Assembly: GCF_026790145.1 (NCBI RefSeq)
Contig: NZ_JALAMS010000011.1
Span: forward strand, 62,001 to 126,000
Length of the DNA stretch: 64,000 bases
Reading direction: 5' to 3'
Origin: Bacillus_I endophytica_A
GTDB taxonomy: Bacteria; Bacillota; Bacilli; Bacillales; Bacillaceae_H
The position numbers and the translations under genes are program-made. Position 1 is the first letter of the stretch, and every line of letters begins with the position of its first letter. The notes beneath the pieces are model-generated. The model was not told the DNA's origin. It ran no database searches and saw nothing but the letters and a program-made list of their open reading frames with translations. Below are positions 43,643 through 50,513 of the stretch, piece by piece.

Positions 43643-43891
43643 ATGGCATTAAATAAATCATTAGCAAAAGTGGTTGTGGAGATTAACGAAACAGCAAATA
43701 AATTTCAATCAAGCATTGTCATCAAAACAGGTGATAAAACGATTGATGCCAAAAGTATTCTTGGTCTAACGTATACAGTACTTAATTCTCAATCATTTCA
43801 AGTTGAAATACATAGAGAAGATGAAGAAGGAGCAAAACGAGCAATGTCACACGTTTTTTGGAAAAATAATCTTCCTATTGAGCTTGTCTAA
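43643..43891 (+). CDS. HPr-like protein lacking the His15 active-site segment
   Basis: 82 residues that align with HPr/Crh from strand 2 onward. ANKF then IVIKTGDKTIDAKSILGL keeps the regulatory serine (Ser38 here, equivalent to HPr Ser46). The N-terminal GIHARPA loop with the phosphorylatable histidine is absent. A TTG at 43624, 9 bases after a perfect AAAGGAG, opens an overlapping frame reading MERRVKDGIK then stop (43624-43656), which resembles the missing HPr N-terminus. A one-base frameshift could therefore have split the gene. As it stands the product cannot be a phosphate carrier. A promoter (TTCATA-17-TATAAT, 43530-43558) lies ahead. Confidence 0.65.
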   Translation: MALNKSLAKVVVEINETANKFQSSIVIKTGDKTIDAKSILGLTYTVLNSQSFQVEIHREDEEGAKRAMSHVFWKNNLPIELV

Positions 43892-43937
43892 ATCTCTACT
43901 TTTTTGATTTCTACTAAACTGTACAGGGGGAAAAAGG

Positions 43938-44564
43938 ATGGACTACATTATAAATCAGTTTAAAGAAGTACCAACAACATGTATATCAGATGCAATGGAT
44001 GGTTTAAATAACTTGGACTCAGCTATTAAACCATTAAAAGAAGAGTACAAATTTGCCGGACGAGCCCTAACCGTTAAGATGCCTGTTGGCGATAACCTTG
44101 CCGTCTTAAAGGCCATACGTCAAGCAAGGGAAGGCGACGTTATTATTATAGACACAAAAGGAAACAGCTACCGTGGAATTGCGGGAGATTTTGTTGTCGG
44201 AATGATGCAAACGCTTGGGGTTAGTGCACTTGTTGTAGACGGTGCTGTTCGAGATGTTGTTGGAATTAAAGAACTGAATTTCCCTGTTTTCTGTAAAAGT
44301 ACAGCTGTTGCGGCAAGCGGAAAAGCAGGCGTAGGTGAATTGAACGTGCCGATTTCTTGCGGAGGTGTTTCAATCAGTCAAGGAGACATCCTTGTTGGCG
44401 ATGCGGACGGTGTTGTAGTTGTTCCCCAAAGTCAGGCGGAAACAGTGTTAAAAAAAGCGCTTCAAAAGCTGCGGAAAGACGAAGAAAGAGAACAAAAAAT
44501 TTCTGGAAATCCTGAAGCTATTAAAGAATACTTAGATAATATGATTAATAAAACAGCAAAATAA
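43938..44564 (+). CDS. RraA-family protein (HMG/CHA aldolase-like)
   Basis: 208 residues. The RraA fold is visible in VPTTCISDAMDGL, GRALTVKMPVGDNLAVLKAI, GDVIIIDTKGNSYRGIAGDFV, and the metal/acid motif VVDGAVRDV followed by VPISCGGVSISQGDILVGDADGVVVVP. Many members are oxaloacetate decarboxylases or 4-hydroxy-4-methyl-2-oxoglutarate aldolases rather than RNase E regulators; the R-D pair of VRD supports an aldolase/decarboxylase. Separated by 46 bases from the HPr-like gene, probably one transcript. Confidence 0.85.
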   Translation: MDYIINQFKEVPTTCISDAMDGLNNLDSAIKPLKEEYKFAGRALTVKMPVGDNLAVLKAIRQAREGDVIIIDTKGNSYRGIAGDFVVGMMQTLGVSALVVDGAVRDVVGIKELNFPVFCKSTAVAASGKAGVGELNVPISCGGVSISQGDILVGDADGVVVVPQSQAETVLKKALQKLRKDEEREQKISGNPEAIKEYLDNMINKTAK

Positions 44565-44572
44565 CAGCGCAA

Positions 44573-44603
44573 AAACCTAGCTTGCAGGTAAGCTAGGTTT
44601 TTT
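44573..44603 (+). terminator. Terminator after the RraA-like gene
   Basis: AAAACCTAGCTT / AAGCTAGGTTTT hairpin followed by TTTA. The 44604-45126 gap after it shows no gene. Confidence 0.88.
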
Positions 44604-45126
44604 ATTTCTCTTATGTACAAGATTATCCAAGAGATGAGGCTTATTTAAAAACCTTTTGGTCACCTTTCAAACAAAACATTAGAAAATAACTTCTTCTCAC
44701 AACATCCTCTATCCTTTTTCTTATAAGGCTCATGCACTTCAATGCTACATTATTTACGCATCACTCTTATAATATATGCCTTATATTCGAAATAGGGAGG
44801 TTCGTCTTCCCCCTTCTTTTCATAGGTCTATTCCTTTCCCTATTCCAAACTGATTCTTCTATCTTAAATTTATCTGAATAAGTTCATTCTTAACGAAGAT
44901 GCTAAAAAAGAAAAAAACAGAAAGTACTTTAATTTACATCCCGCCTACAAACTTTATTTTAGTTGATCGTCAAAAATCCGAACAATACGCCTTTTCCCTC
45001 TTAATTATAGAAATAATTAAATGAGGAAAAGAAAAGAGAAATATAGCGCTTACTTTCTTACTTTTTATGTTCAAATCTCTACAAAAACTATTATTTCCTC
45101 TCAAAAAATAAAAATATTATAAAAGT

Positions 45127-45200
45127 TTGACAACTAACTCAAAATGAAGTATATTTTTAACGAACGTTGAAAGTGAATTCAAATATAAATATTCGTATTT
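45127..45200 (+). promoter_or_regulatory. guaC promoter with PurR-box pair
   Basis: TTGACA (45127-45132), 17 bases, TATATT (45150-45155). Just downstream are two opposed PurBox-like elements: ACGAAC (CGAA at 45161-45164) and, inverted, ATACGAATA (TTCG at 45192-45195). The 27-base distance fits two 14-bp PurBoxes separated by about 17 bases. guaC belongs to the PurR regulon in B. subtilis. Confidence 0.7.
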
Positions 45201-45213
45201 AGAGGTGTAACTA

Positions 45214-46200
45214 ATGGAAAACGTGTTTGACTATGAAGATATTCAGTTAATTCCAGCTAAGTCTGTAGTAAATAGCCGTTCTGAGTGTGATACAACGGTC
45301 GAGTTTGGCGGTCGTACGTTCAAACTTCCTGTAGTTCCTGCAAACATGCAAACAATTATCGATGAAAAAATCTCTGTTTACTTAGCAGAAAACGGTTACT
45401 TTTATGTAATGCACCGTTTCCAACCAGAAAAGCGACTTTCATTTGTAAAAGACATGAAAGAACGTGGACTATTCGCATCTATTAGCGTTGGTGTTAAAGA
45501 GGAAGAGTACACATTTGTGCAACAGCTTGCAGATGAAGGTCTTGCACCAGAATATATTACAATTGATATTGCCCACGGTCATTCAAATGCCGTGATTAAA
45601 ATGATTGGACATATTAAAAACCTTTTACCAACTACATTCGTTATTGCCGGAAACGTTGGAACGCCTGAAGCAGTACGTGAATTAGAGCGTGCTGGCGCAG
45701 ACGCAACTAAAGTTGGCATCGGTCCAGGAAAAGTATGTATTACAAAAATTAAAACAGGCTTTGGAACAGGAGGATGGCAGCTAGCTGCTCTTCGCTGGTG
45801 TGCAAAAGCCGCAAGCAAACCAATTATCGCTGATGGCGGAATCCGTACGCACGGTGATATCGCAAAATCTGTTCGCTTTGGTGCTGCTATGGTTATGATT
45901 GGTTCTCTATTTGCTGGTCATGAAGAGTCTCCTGGAGAGTCTGTTGTACGAGAAGATGGCAAGCTTTACAAAGAATACTTTGGTTCAGCTTCTGAATTCC
46001 AAAAAGGCGAAAAGAAAAATGTTGAAGGAAAGAAAATGTACGTAGAGCATAAAGGTGCTCTTCAAGATACGTTAACAGAAATGGAACAAGATCTTCAGTC
46101 TTCTATTTCTTATGCTGGTGGCAATAAGTTAGAAGCTATCCGTAACGTTGATTATGTAATCGTGAAAAATTCGATTTTTAATGGAGATAAAACGTATTAA
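45214..46200 (+). CDS. guaC: GMP reductase
   Basis: 328 residues, the normal size for type 2 GMP reductase. It converts GMP to IMP with NADPH in purine salvage. Motifs: FDYEDIQLIPAKSVVNSRSE at the start, FVIAGNVGTPEAVRELERAGADATKVGIGPGKVC with the active-site Cys-Ile-Thr loop (GPGKVCITK), and IIADGGIRTHGDIAKS. Short GAGG ribosome site; controlled by the PurBox region upstream. Terminator at 46206-46237. Confidence 0.95.
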   Translation: MENVFDYEDIQLIPAKSVVNSRSECDTTVEFGGRTFKLPVVPANMQTIIDEKISVYLAENGYFYVMHRFQPEKRLSFVKDMKERGLFASISVGVKEEEYTFVQQLADEGLAPEYITIDIAHGHSNAVIKMIGHIKNLLPTTFVIAGNVGTPEAVRELERAGADATKVGIGPGKVCITKIKTGFGTGGWQLAALRWCAKAASKPIIADGGIRTHGDIAKSVRFGAAMVMIGSLFAGHEESPGESVVREDGKLYKEYFGSASEFQKGEKKNVEGKKMYVEHKGALQDTLTEMEQDLQSSISYAGGNKLEAIRNVDYVIVKNSIFNGDKTY

Positions 46201-46205
46201 TGAAT

Positions 46206-46237
46206 AGAAAAGCCCAAGACTTTGTATCTTGGGCTTC
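46206..46237 (+). terminator. guaC terminator
   Basis: AAGCCCAAGA / TCTTGGGCTT hairpin. A second hairpin at 46267-46305 (AATAAA-CTCGA type) faces the converging pfk gene and likely ends that operon. Confidence 0.85.
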
Positions 46238-46341
46238 TCTTATTCCACTCTGCTGAATGCATAAATAAACCTCGAAAGCATCTAGCAATCGAGATTTATT
46301 TTTCATTTACCATTATATAGTTTTTAATAACTTAATAATTT

Positions 46342-47307
46342 CTATATAGATAGACTTCTTGCTAAATGATAAATTTCTAGATTAATAACATGCTGATCTT
46401 CCACTAATTCTTCCAAAGGTCTATAGATTAATTGACCATTTTTCACTCCTACCATTACTCCCTTTTCTCCTTCGTTGAGTAAATCTACAGCCTTTGCCCC
46501 CATTTGACTACTTATCATTCGATCATAAGCGCTAGGAGCTCCACCACGTTGAAGGTGTCCAAGTATGGTCACTTTCGTATCAAATCCAGTCTTTTCTTGA
46601 ATCATTTTTCCCATCTCTGTTCCTATCGCTTTTCTTACTCCTTCGGCAACAACAATAATACTATGGGTCTTTCCGCGTTTATAACCATGTTTGATTCTAG
46701 CAATAATATCTTCTATATCATATTCTGCTTCTGGAATAATCAGAGATTCTGCCCCTACACCTATCCCTGTCCATAGAGCAATATCACCTGCATGACGCCC
46801 CATCACTTCAATAACATATGTGCGATCATGCGAAGAGGCAGTATTCCGAATTTTATCGATAGCTTCCACTGCCGTATTGACAGCTGTATCAAATCCAATT
46901 GTATAATCGGTACCTGGAACATCGTTGTCAATGGTTCCTGGAATACAGACTGTAGGATATCCTTGAATACTTAAAATCTCAGCACCTTTAATGGCCCCGT
47001 TTCCTCCAATTACAATAAGACCTTCGATTCCTTCATCTTTCAATTGTCTTAATGCTTTTTTTTGGACTTCAACGGTGTGAAAGTTTTCACAGTAATCATT
47101 TTGTAGGATTGTACCTCCTCTATGAATAATATCCCCTACACTACCAAGGTCCATAGAAATCAAATCACCCTCAACTAGTCCTCTAAAACCATTTCGCACA
47201 CCATAAACTTTGAGCCCACTAAAAATCCCTCTACGAACGACAGCTCGGATAGCCGCATTCATTCCTGGAGCATCACTGCCACTAGTTAATACAGCAATTT
47301 TCTTCAT
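46342..47307 (-). CDS. Phosphofructokinase paralogue with altered ATP/Mg site
   Basis: 321 residues, aligning end to end with bacterial ATP-PFK. Substrate and catalytic parts are mostly kept: PGTIDND with Asp127, VMGRHAGD, E222 and LGHLQRGG (His249, Arg252). Positions that bind ATP or Mg in PfkA differ: Gly11 is Ser (TSGSDAPG), Arg72 is Tyr (NDYCENF), Asp103 is Asn (GGNGA instead of GGDGS), and Arg243 is Lys. So it is not the housekeeping PfkA; it may have another phosphoryl donor or substrate, or be regulatory or inactive. Last gene of the minus-strand rpiB-glpX-pfk unit, 27 bases after glpX. Confidence 0.82.
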   Translation of the reverse strand: MKKIAVLTSGSDAPGMNAAIRAVVRRGIFSGLKVYGVRNGFRGLVEGDLISMDLGSVGDIIHRGGTILQNDYCENFHTVEVQKKALRQLKDEGIEGLIVIGGNGAIKGAEILSIQGYPTVCIPGTIDNDVPGTDYTIGFDTAVNTAVEAIDKIRNTASSHDRTYVIEVMGRHAGDIALWTGIGVGAESLIIPEAEYDIEDIIARIKHGYKRGKTHSIIVVAEGVRKAIGTEMGKMIQEKTGFDTKVTILGHLQRGGAPSAYDRMISSQMGAKAVDLLNEGEKGVMVGVKNGQLIYRPLEELVEDQHVINLEIYHLARSLSI

Positions 47308-47334
47308 CTTGTTCCCTCTCGATCATCTCTATTA

Positions 47335-48303
47335 TTAATAACATGCCTCTACAAACTGAAACTTTTTAGAATTTGCCCCTGTTGTTAAAAATGAATGTGT
47401 TAAAATTGCACCATTTTCTTTTTGTTGAGTTCCTTTAAGTAACATGCCATCTGTAATACCTGTAGCAACAAAGAAACAACGCTCAGATCTTACAATATCG
47501 TCCAATTTTAAAACTCCTTTAGGGTTTTTTAACCCCATTTTTACGCAACGCTCCTCTTCTTCCTTATTTTTTGGTATCAGTTTACCTTGAAAATCTCCGC
47601 CAAGGCACTTTAAAGCAACAGCTGAAATAACCCCTTCTGGAGCACCACCTGTTCCGACAAAAATGTCTACATCCAGTGCATCAATTGCTGTGGCAATGGC
47701 ACAAGTAATATCCACATCAGAAAATAGGCGTACTTTCGCCCCTACTTCAAATACCTGCTTTATCAAATAATCATGACGAGGCCGGTCTTGTATCATGACG
47801 GTTAGCTCGTTCACAGGTTTCCCTAGCGCTTTTGCTACCGCTGTCATATTTTCTACTAAAGAACAATTAATATCTATACATCCCTTTGCTTTTGGTCCAA
47901 CTGCAATTTTCTCCATATACATATCTGGTGCATGAAGGAGTGTTCCCTTTTCAGACACAGCGATAACAGCTAAAGAGTTATCTTGCCATTTTGATACAAG
48001 TGTTGTTCCCTCCACTGGGTCAACGGCAATATCTACATGCGGACCTGTACCAGTTCCTAACTTTTCGCCAATATATAGCATAGGGGCTTCATCCATTTCC
48101 CCTTCACCGATTACAATAACAGCATTCATATCAATTAAATTCATTTGTTTCCTCATGGCCTCTGTACCTGCACTATCCGCTTCATTCTTCTTACCTTTTC
48201 CAATCCATGGATGAACAGCAACTGCTGCTTTTTGCGCAACAGATAGAAATTCACCTGCTAATAATTGAACAGATTTGTTATGATCTATCTTTACATTAAC
48301 CAG
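47335..48303 (-). CDS. glpX: Class II fructose-1,6-bisphosphatase
   Basis: GlpX-type phosphatase that hydrolyses fructose-1,6-bisphosphate. Visible are VIGEGEMDEAPMLYIGE, DPVEGT, FVGTGGAPEGV and LKLDDIVRSERCFFVATGITDGMLL. The first in-frame ATG (48156) would cut off the conserved N-terminus, which is encoded upstream without a stop (LAGEFLSVAQKAAVAV, HPWIGKGKKNEADSAGTEAM). The only ribosome site, AGGAGG, lies 9 bases before a CTG at 48303; ATT or ATC codons between are alternatives. I place the start at this non-ATG codon (322 residues, as in B. subtilis GlpX, 321). Confidence 0.85.
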   Translation of the reverse strand: MVNVKIDHNKSVQLLAGEFLSVAQKAAVAVHPWIGKGKKNEADSAGTEAMRKQMNLIDMNAVIVIGEGEMDEAPMLYIGEKLGTGTGPHVDIAVDPVEGTTLVSKWQDNSLAVIAVSEKGTLLHAPDMYMEKIAVGPKAKGCIDINCSLVENMTAVAKALGKPVNELTVMIQDRPRHDYLIKQVFEVGAKVRLFSDVDITCAIATAIDALDVDIFVGTGGAPEGVISAVALKCLGGDFQGKLIPKNKEEEERCVKMGLKNPKGVLKLDDIVRSERCFFVATGITDGMLLKGTQQKENGAILTHSFLTTGANSKKFQFVEACY

Positions 48304-48368
48304 GATAATCTACCTCCTCATTTCAGTAAAAGTAAGTTCAATTTCTGATTAAATAGGATCTCACATAT

Positions 48369-48425
48369 TTTTAAAAAACCATCCATCCGCTAAAAATACT
48401 TGATCTTTGCGAAGAATGGATGGAA
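48369..48425 (-). terminator. Intrinsic terminator/attenuator between rpiB and glpX
   Basis: Minus-strand CCATCCAT...GCGGATGGATGG stem with an inner TTCGC/GCG(G)A part and an 18-base loop, followed by six T. It would cut glpX-pfk expression relative to rpiB. No clear second promoter is seen before glpX. Confidence 0.7.
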
Positions 48426-48439
48426 TTTATGTCTTCTTA

Positions 48440-48904
48440 TTATACTTGGATATGTTTTAAAAACTCTTGCTCTTTATCATTAATTTGTTGAACTTTTCTA
48501 GCTGAATTTCCACCATCAAAGCTTGACTCTAAATACACTTTCACAACTTGTTTTGCCAGTTCTATTCCAATTACTTTCGCTCCCATTGTGAGAATTTGTG
48601 CATTATTACTTTTTTGAGCTCGTTCTGCCGAATATGTATCATGACAAAGTGCCGCCCGAATACCAGGCACTTTACCTGCAGCAATTGCAACCCCAATTCC
48701 AGTTCCACAAACTAAAATACCTCTTTCAATTTCATTTTTATTAATATCTTCGGCAACTTCAAAAGCAACTTTCGGATAATCCACTTCTGTACAAGAATCT
48801 CCACATCCATAATCTACAACCTCATGTCCTAATTCTTGAATATAATCGCTTAAGCTCTTCTTCATTTCAAATGCATTATGATCTGCTCCAATTCCAATTT
48901 TCAT
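48440..48904 (-). CDS. rpiB: RpiB-family sugar-phosphate isomerase
   Basis: 154-residue RpiB/LacAB-type isomerase: IGIGADHNAFEMKK at the start, VDYPKVA, the active-site Cys in VCGTGIGVAIAAGK, then HDTYSAERAQKSNNAQILTMGAKVIG. Ribose-5-phosphate isomerase B is the namesake, but cluster-borne paralogues isomerise other sugar phosphates, such as erythrulose-4-phosphate in the EryI branch of erythritol catabolism. ATG 48904 has AAGGAG 9 bases ahead. First gene of the left arm, divergent from pdxA2. Confidence 0.9.
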   Translation of the reverse strand: MKIGIGADHNAFEMKKSLSDYIQELGHEVVDYGCGDSCTEVDYPKVAFEVAEDINKNEIERGILVCGTGIGVAIAAGKVPGIRAALCHDTYSAERAQKSNNAQILTMGAKVIGIELAKQVVKVYLESSFDGGNSARKVQQINDKEQEFLKHIQV

Positions 48905-48938
48905 AATTAACACTCCTTATAGTTTAATAATTTATCTA

Positions 48939-49003
48939 ATTATATACTTTCATTTGTTTTCGTTTTTGTCAATACATTCAACAAAATAAAAATAAACGAA
49001 AAT
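48939..49003 (-). promoter_or_regulatory. rpiB promoter region with repressor motifs
   Basis: Minus-strand TTGACA (48967-48972) overlaps a TTTTCGTTT motif (48957-48965); the -10 is uncertain. A second copy in opposite orientation, ATAAACGAAAAT, lies at 48992-49003. The motif recurs at 49138-49194 and 54287-54297, so it is probably the operator of the local DeoR regulator. Confidence 0.55.
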
Positions 49004-49137
49004 CATATATTTACTAAAAAATAATTACATTGGTTTTTAAACTGTATTAAAACTTCATATACTATAGATATAGGGTTAATAAAGCGCTGGTAAACTAAAA
49101 AAACTATTATGAAAAGCTCATTATATACGATCAATCA

Positions 49138-49206
49138 TTTTCGTTATTTGTTGTTTTTTCACAAAATACAAAAGTAATTGACAAATAACGAAAACAGACG
49201 TAAAAT
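49138..49206 (+). promoter_or_regulatory. pdxA2 operon promoter within a perfect inverted repeat operator
   Basis: TTGACA (49178-49183), exactly 17 bases, TAAAAT (49201-49206). The -35/-10 spacer contains ACAAATAACGAAAA (49181-49194), whose perfect 14-base inverted copy TTTTCGTTATTTGT lies at 49138-49151, 29 bases away. Repressor bound at the right arm would block RNA polymerase directly; two arms suggest looping or a dimer pair. Confidence 0.8.
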
Positions 49207-49222
49207 GAATTTAGATAGAATT

Positions 49223-49236
49223 TGAAAGCGCTATAG
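49223..49236 (+). promoter_or_regulatory. Cre-like site downstream of the pdxA2 promoter
   Basis: TGAAAGCGCTATAG matches 12 of 14 CcpA consensus positions and lies about 10 bases into the transcript, a typical roadblock location. A weaker AAAGCGCT element occurs at 49081-49088. Confidence 0.55.
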
Positions 49237-49319
49237 AATGTCTTTTATTTGTCTCTATATTTCTCTCAAGTTATTTAAAGTTTTAAATTAATCTAATAAA
49301 TTTAGAAGGAGCGAGTATC

Positions 49320-50342
49320 ATGTCAAACTTACCATTACCTATTGTAGCTATTACGATTGGAGATCCTGCTGGAATCGGTCCAGAAATTACTCTAGATACC
49401 ATTGTAGAAGAAAGAGTTTATCAAGAGTGTAAGCCTTTTCTTATTGGGTCTATCGATATTGTTAAAAGAGCAATGAAAGTGAAAAAGTGTAATTTTGAGA
49501 TAAACAAAATCAATCACCCTTCTGAAGGTAAATTTCAATATGGAATTATTGATGTGTTGGAAACTGGTAGCTATGACTGTGAAAGTATTGAGTATGGGAA
49601 AGTACAAAAATTAGCGGGACAAATGTCATATGATTATGTTTTAAAATCAATAGAGTTAGGGCTTAACAAGGAAATTGATGTAGTTGCTACTGCACCAATA
49701 CATAAAGAGGCGATCAAACTTGCAAATTGTCCTCAACCTGGTCACACTGAAATCTACGGTGAACTAACACACTCAGATTATGCATTAACAATGTTTAATT
49801 GTCGTAATTTAAAAGTTTTCTTTGTTAGCCGCCATAAAGCTCTTAAAGAAGCTTGCGATTATGCCACAAAAGAAAGAGTGTTAGATTCTGTTCATCAAAT
49901 TAATAAAGAACTTGTAGGCATTGGTCTTAAAAATCCTAAAATCGCTGTTGCAGCCTTAAATCCTCATGCCTCTGATAACGGTCTATTTGGAACTGAGGAA
50001 GCTGATCATTTAATTCCTGCTGTACAAACCGCTCAAGAACAAGGAATCAATGCAGTTGGTCCAGTACCTGCTGACTCTGTTTTCCATCTAGGTTTACAAG
50101 GACGATATGATGCTATTCTATCTCTATATCATGATCAAGGACATATTGCTTGCAAGACACTAGATTTTGAGCGTTCTATTACAATTACATGGGGTCTGCC
50201 ATTTATGAGAAGCTCTGTTGATCATGGAACAGCTTTTGATATTGCAGGAAAAGGAATTGCTGGCTCTGTAAGTATGCTTGAAGCAACTCTTGTTGCAGTA
50301 GATTATTGGAAAATGAAACAAAAGAATTTAGCTTATAAATAA
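49320..50342 (+). CDS. pdxA2: PdxA2-type 4-phosphate dehydrogenase (D-threonate/tetronate pathway)
   Basis: 340-residue PdxA-family NAD-dependent oxidative decarboxylase. Motifs: ITIGDPAGIGPEI, PGHTEIYGELT, LNPHASDNGLFGTEE, GPVPADSVFHLG, YHDQGHIACKTLDF and SSVDHGTAFDIAGKG. PdxA makes a vitamin B6 precursor, but PdxA2 copies next to a DUF1537 kinase oxidise and decarboxylate D-threonate 4-phosphate to dihydroxyacetone phosphate. The adjoining kinase and permease genes support that role. GAAGGAGCGAG ribosome site. Confidence 0.87.
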   Translation: MSNLPLPIVAITIGDPAGIGPEITLDTIVEERVYQECKPFLIGSIDIVKRAMKVKKCNFEINKINHPSEGKFQYGIIDVLETGSYDCESIEYGKVQKLAGQMSYDYVLKSIELGLNKEIDVVATAPIHKEAIKLANCPQPGHTEIYGELTHSDYALTMFNCRNLKVFFVSRHKALKEACDYATKERVLDSVHQINKELVGIGLKNPKIAVAALNPHASDNGLFGTEEADHLIPAVQTAQEQGINAVGPVPADSVFHLGLQGRYDAILSLYHDQGHIACKTLDFERSITITWGLPFMRSSVDHGTAFDIAGKGIAGSVSMLEATLVAVDYWKMKQKNLAYK

Positions 50343-50355
50343 ATATAATTTCCCG

Positions 50356-50393
50356 TTGATTGATATAGGAACAAGATTTTCTATATCAATCAA
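50356..50393 (+). repeat. Strong inter-cistronic hairpin between pdxA2 and dtnK
   Basis: Perfect 13-bp stem TTGATTGATATAG / CTATATCAATCAA, 12-base loop, 13 bases after the pdxA2 stop, without a T run. It is better suited to mRNA processing or stability than termination. Confidence 0.6.
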
Positions 50394-50427
50394 TGTTGTA
50401 ACATAATTATCCATTCTAACACCTTTA

Positions 50428-50441
50428 TGAAAACGTTATCT
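50428..50441 (+). promoter_or_regulatory. Cre site in the pdxA2-dtnK gap
   Basis: TGAAAACGTTATCT matches 13 of 14 positions of TGWNANCGNTNWCA. CcpA bound here could repress dtnK-kdgT separately. Confidence 0.65.
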
Positions 50442-50513
50442 AACTATGAATGCTTACCTTTTATAAGCATTTTCTCGTTAAACCTAAATTTTCAATAAGT
50501 TGGAGGGTATAAA

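Noticed and set aside
44604..45126. Possible gene or purine riboswitch before guaC
   Set aside because: No coding potential and no conserved purine-riboswitch core; control is explained by the PurBox pair.
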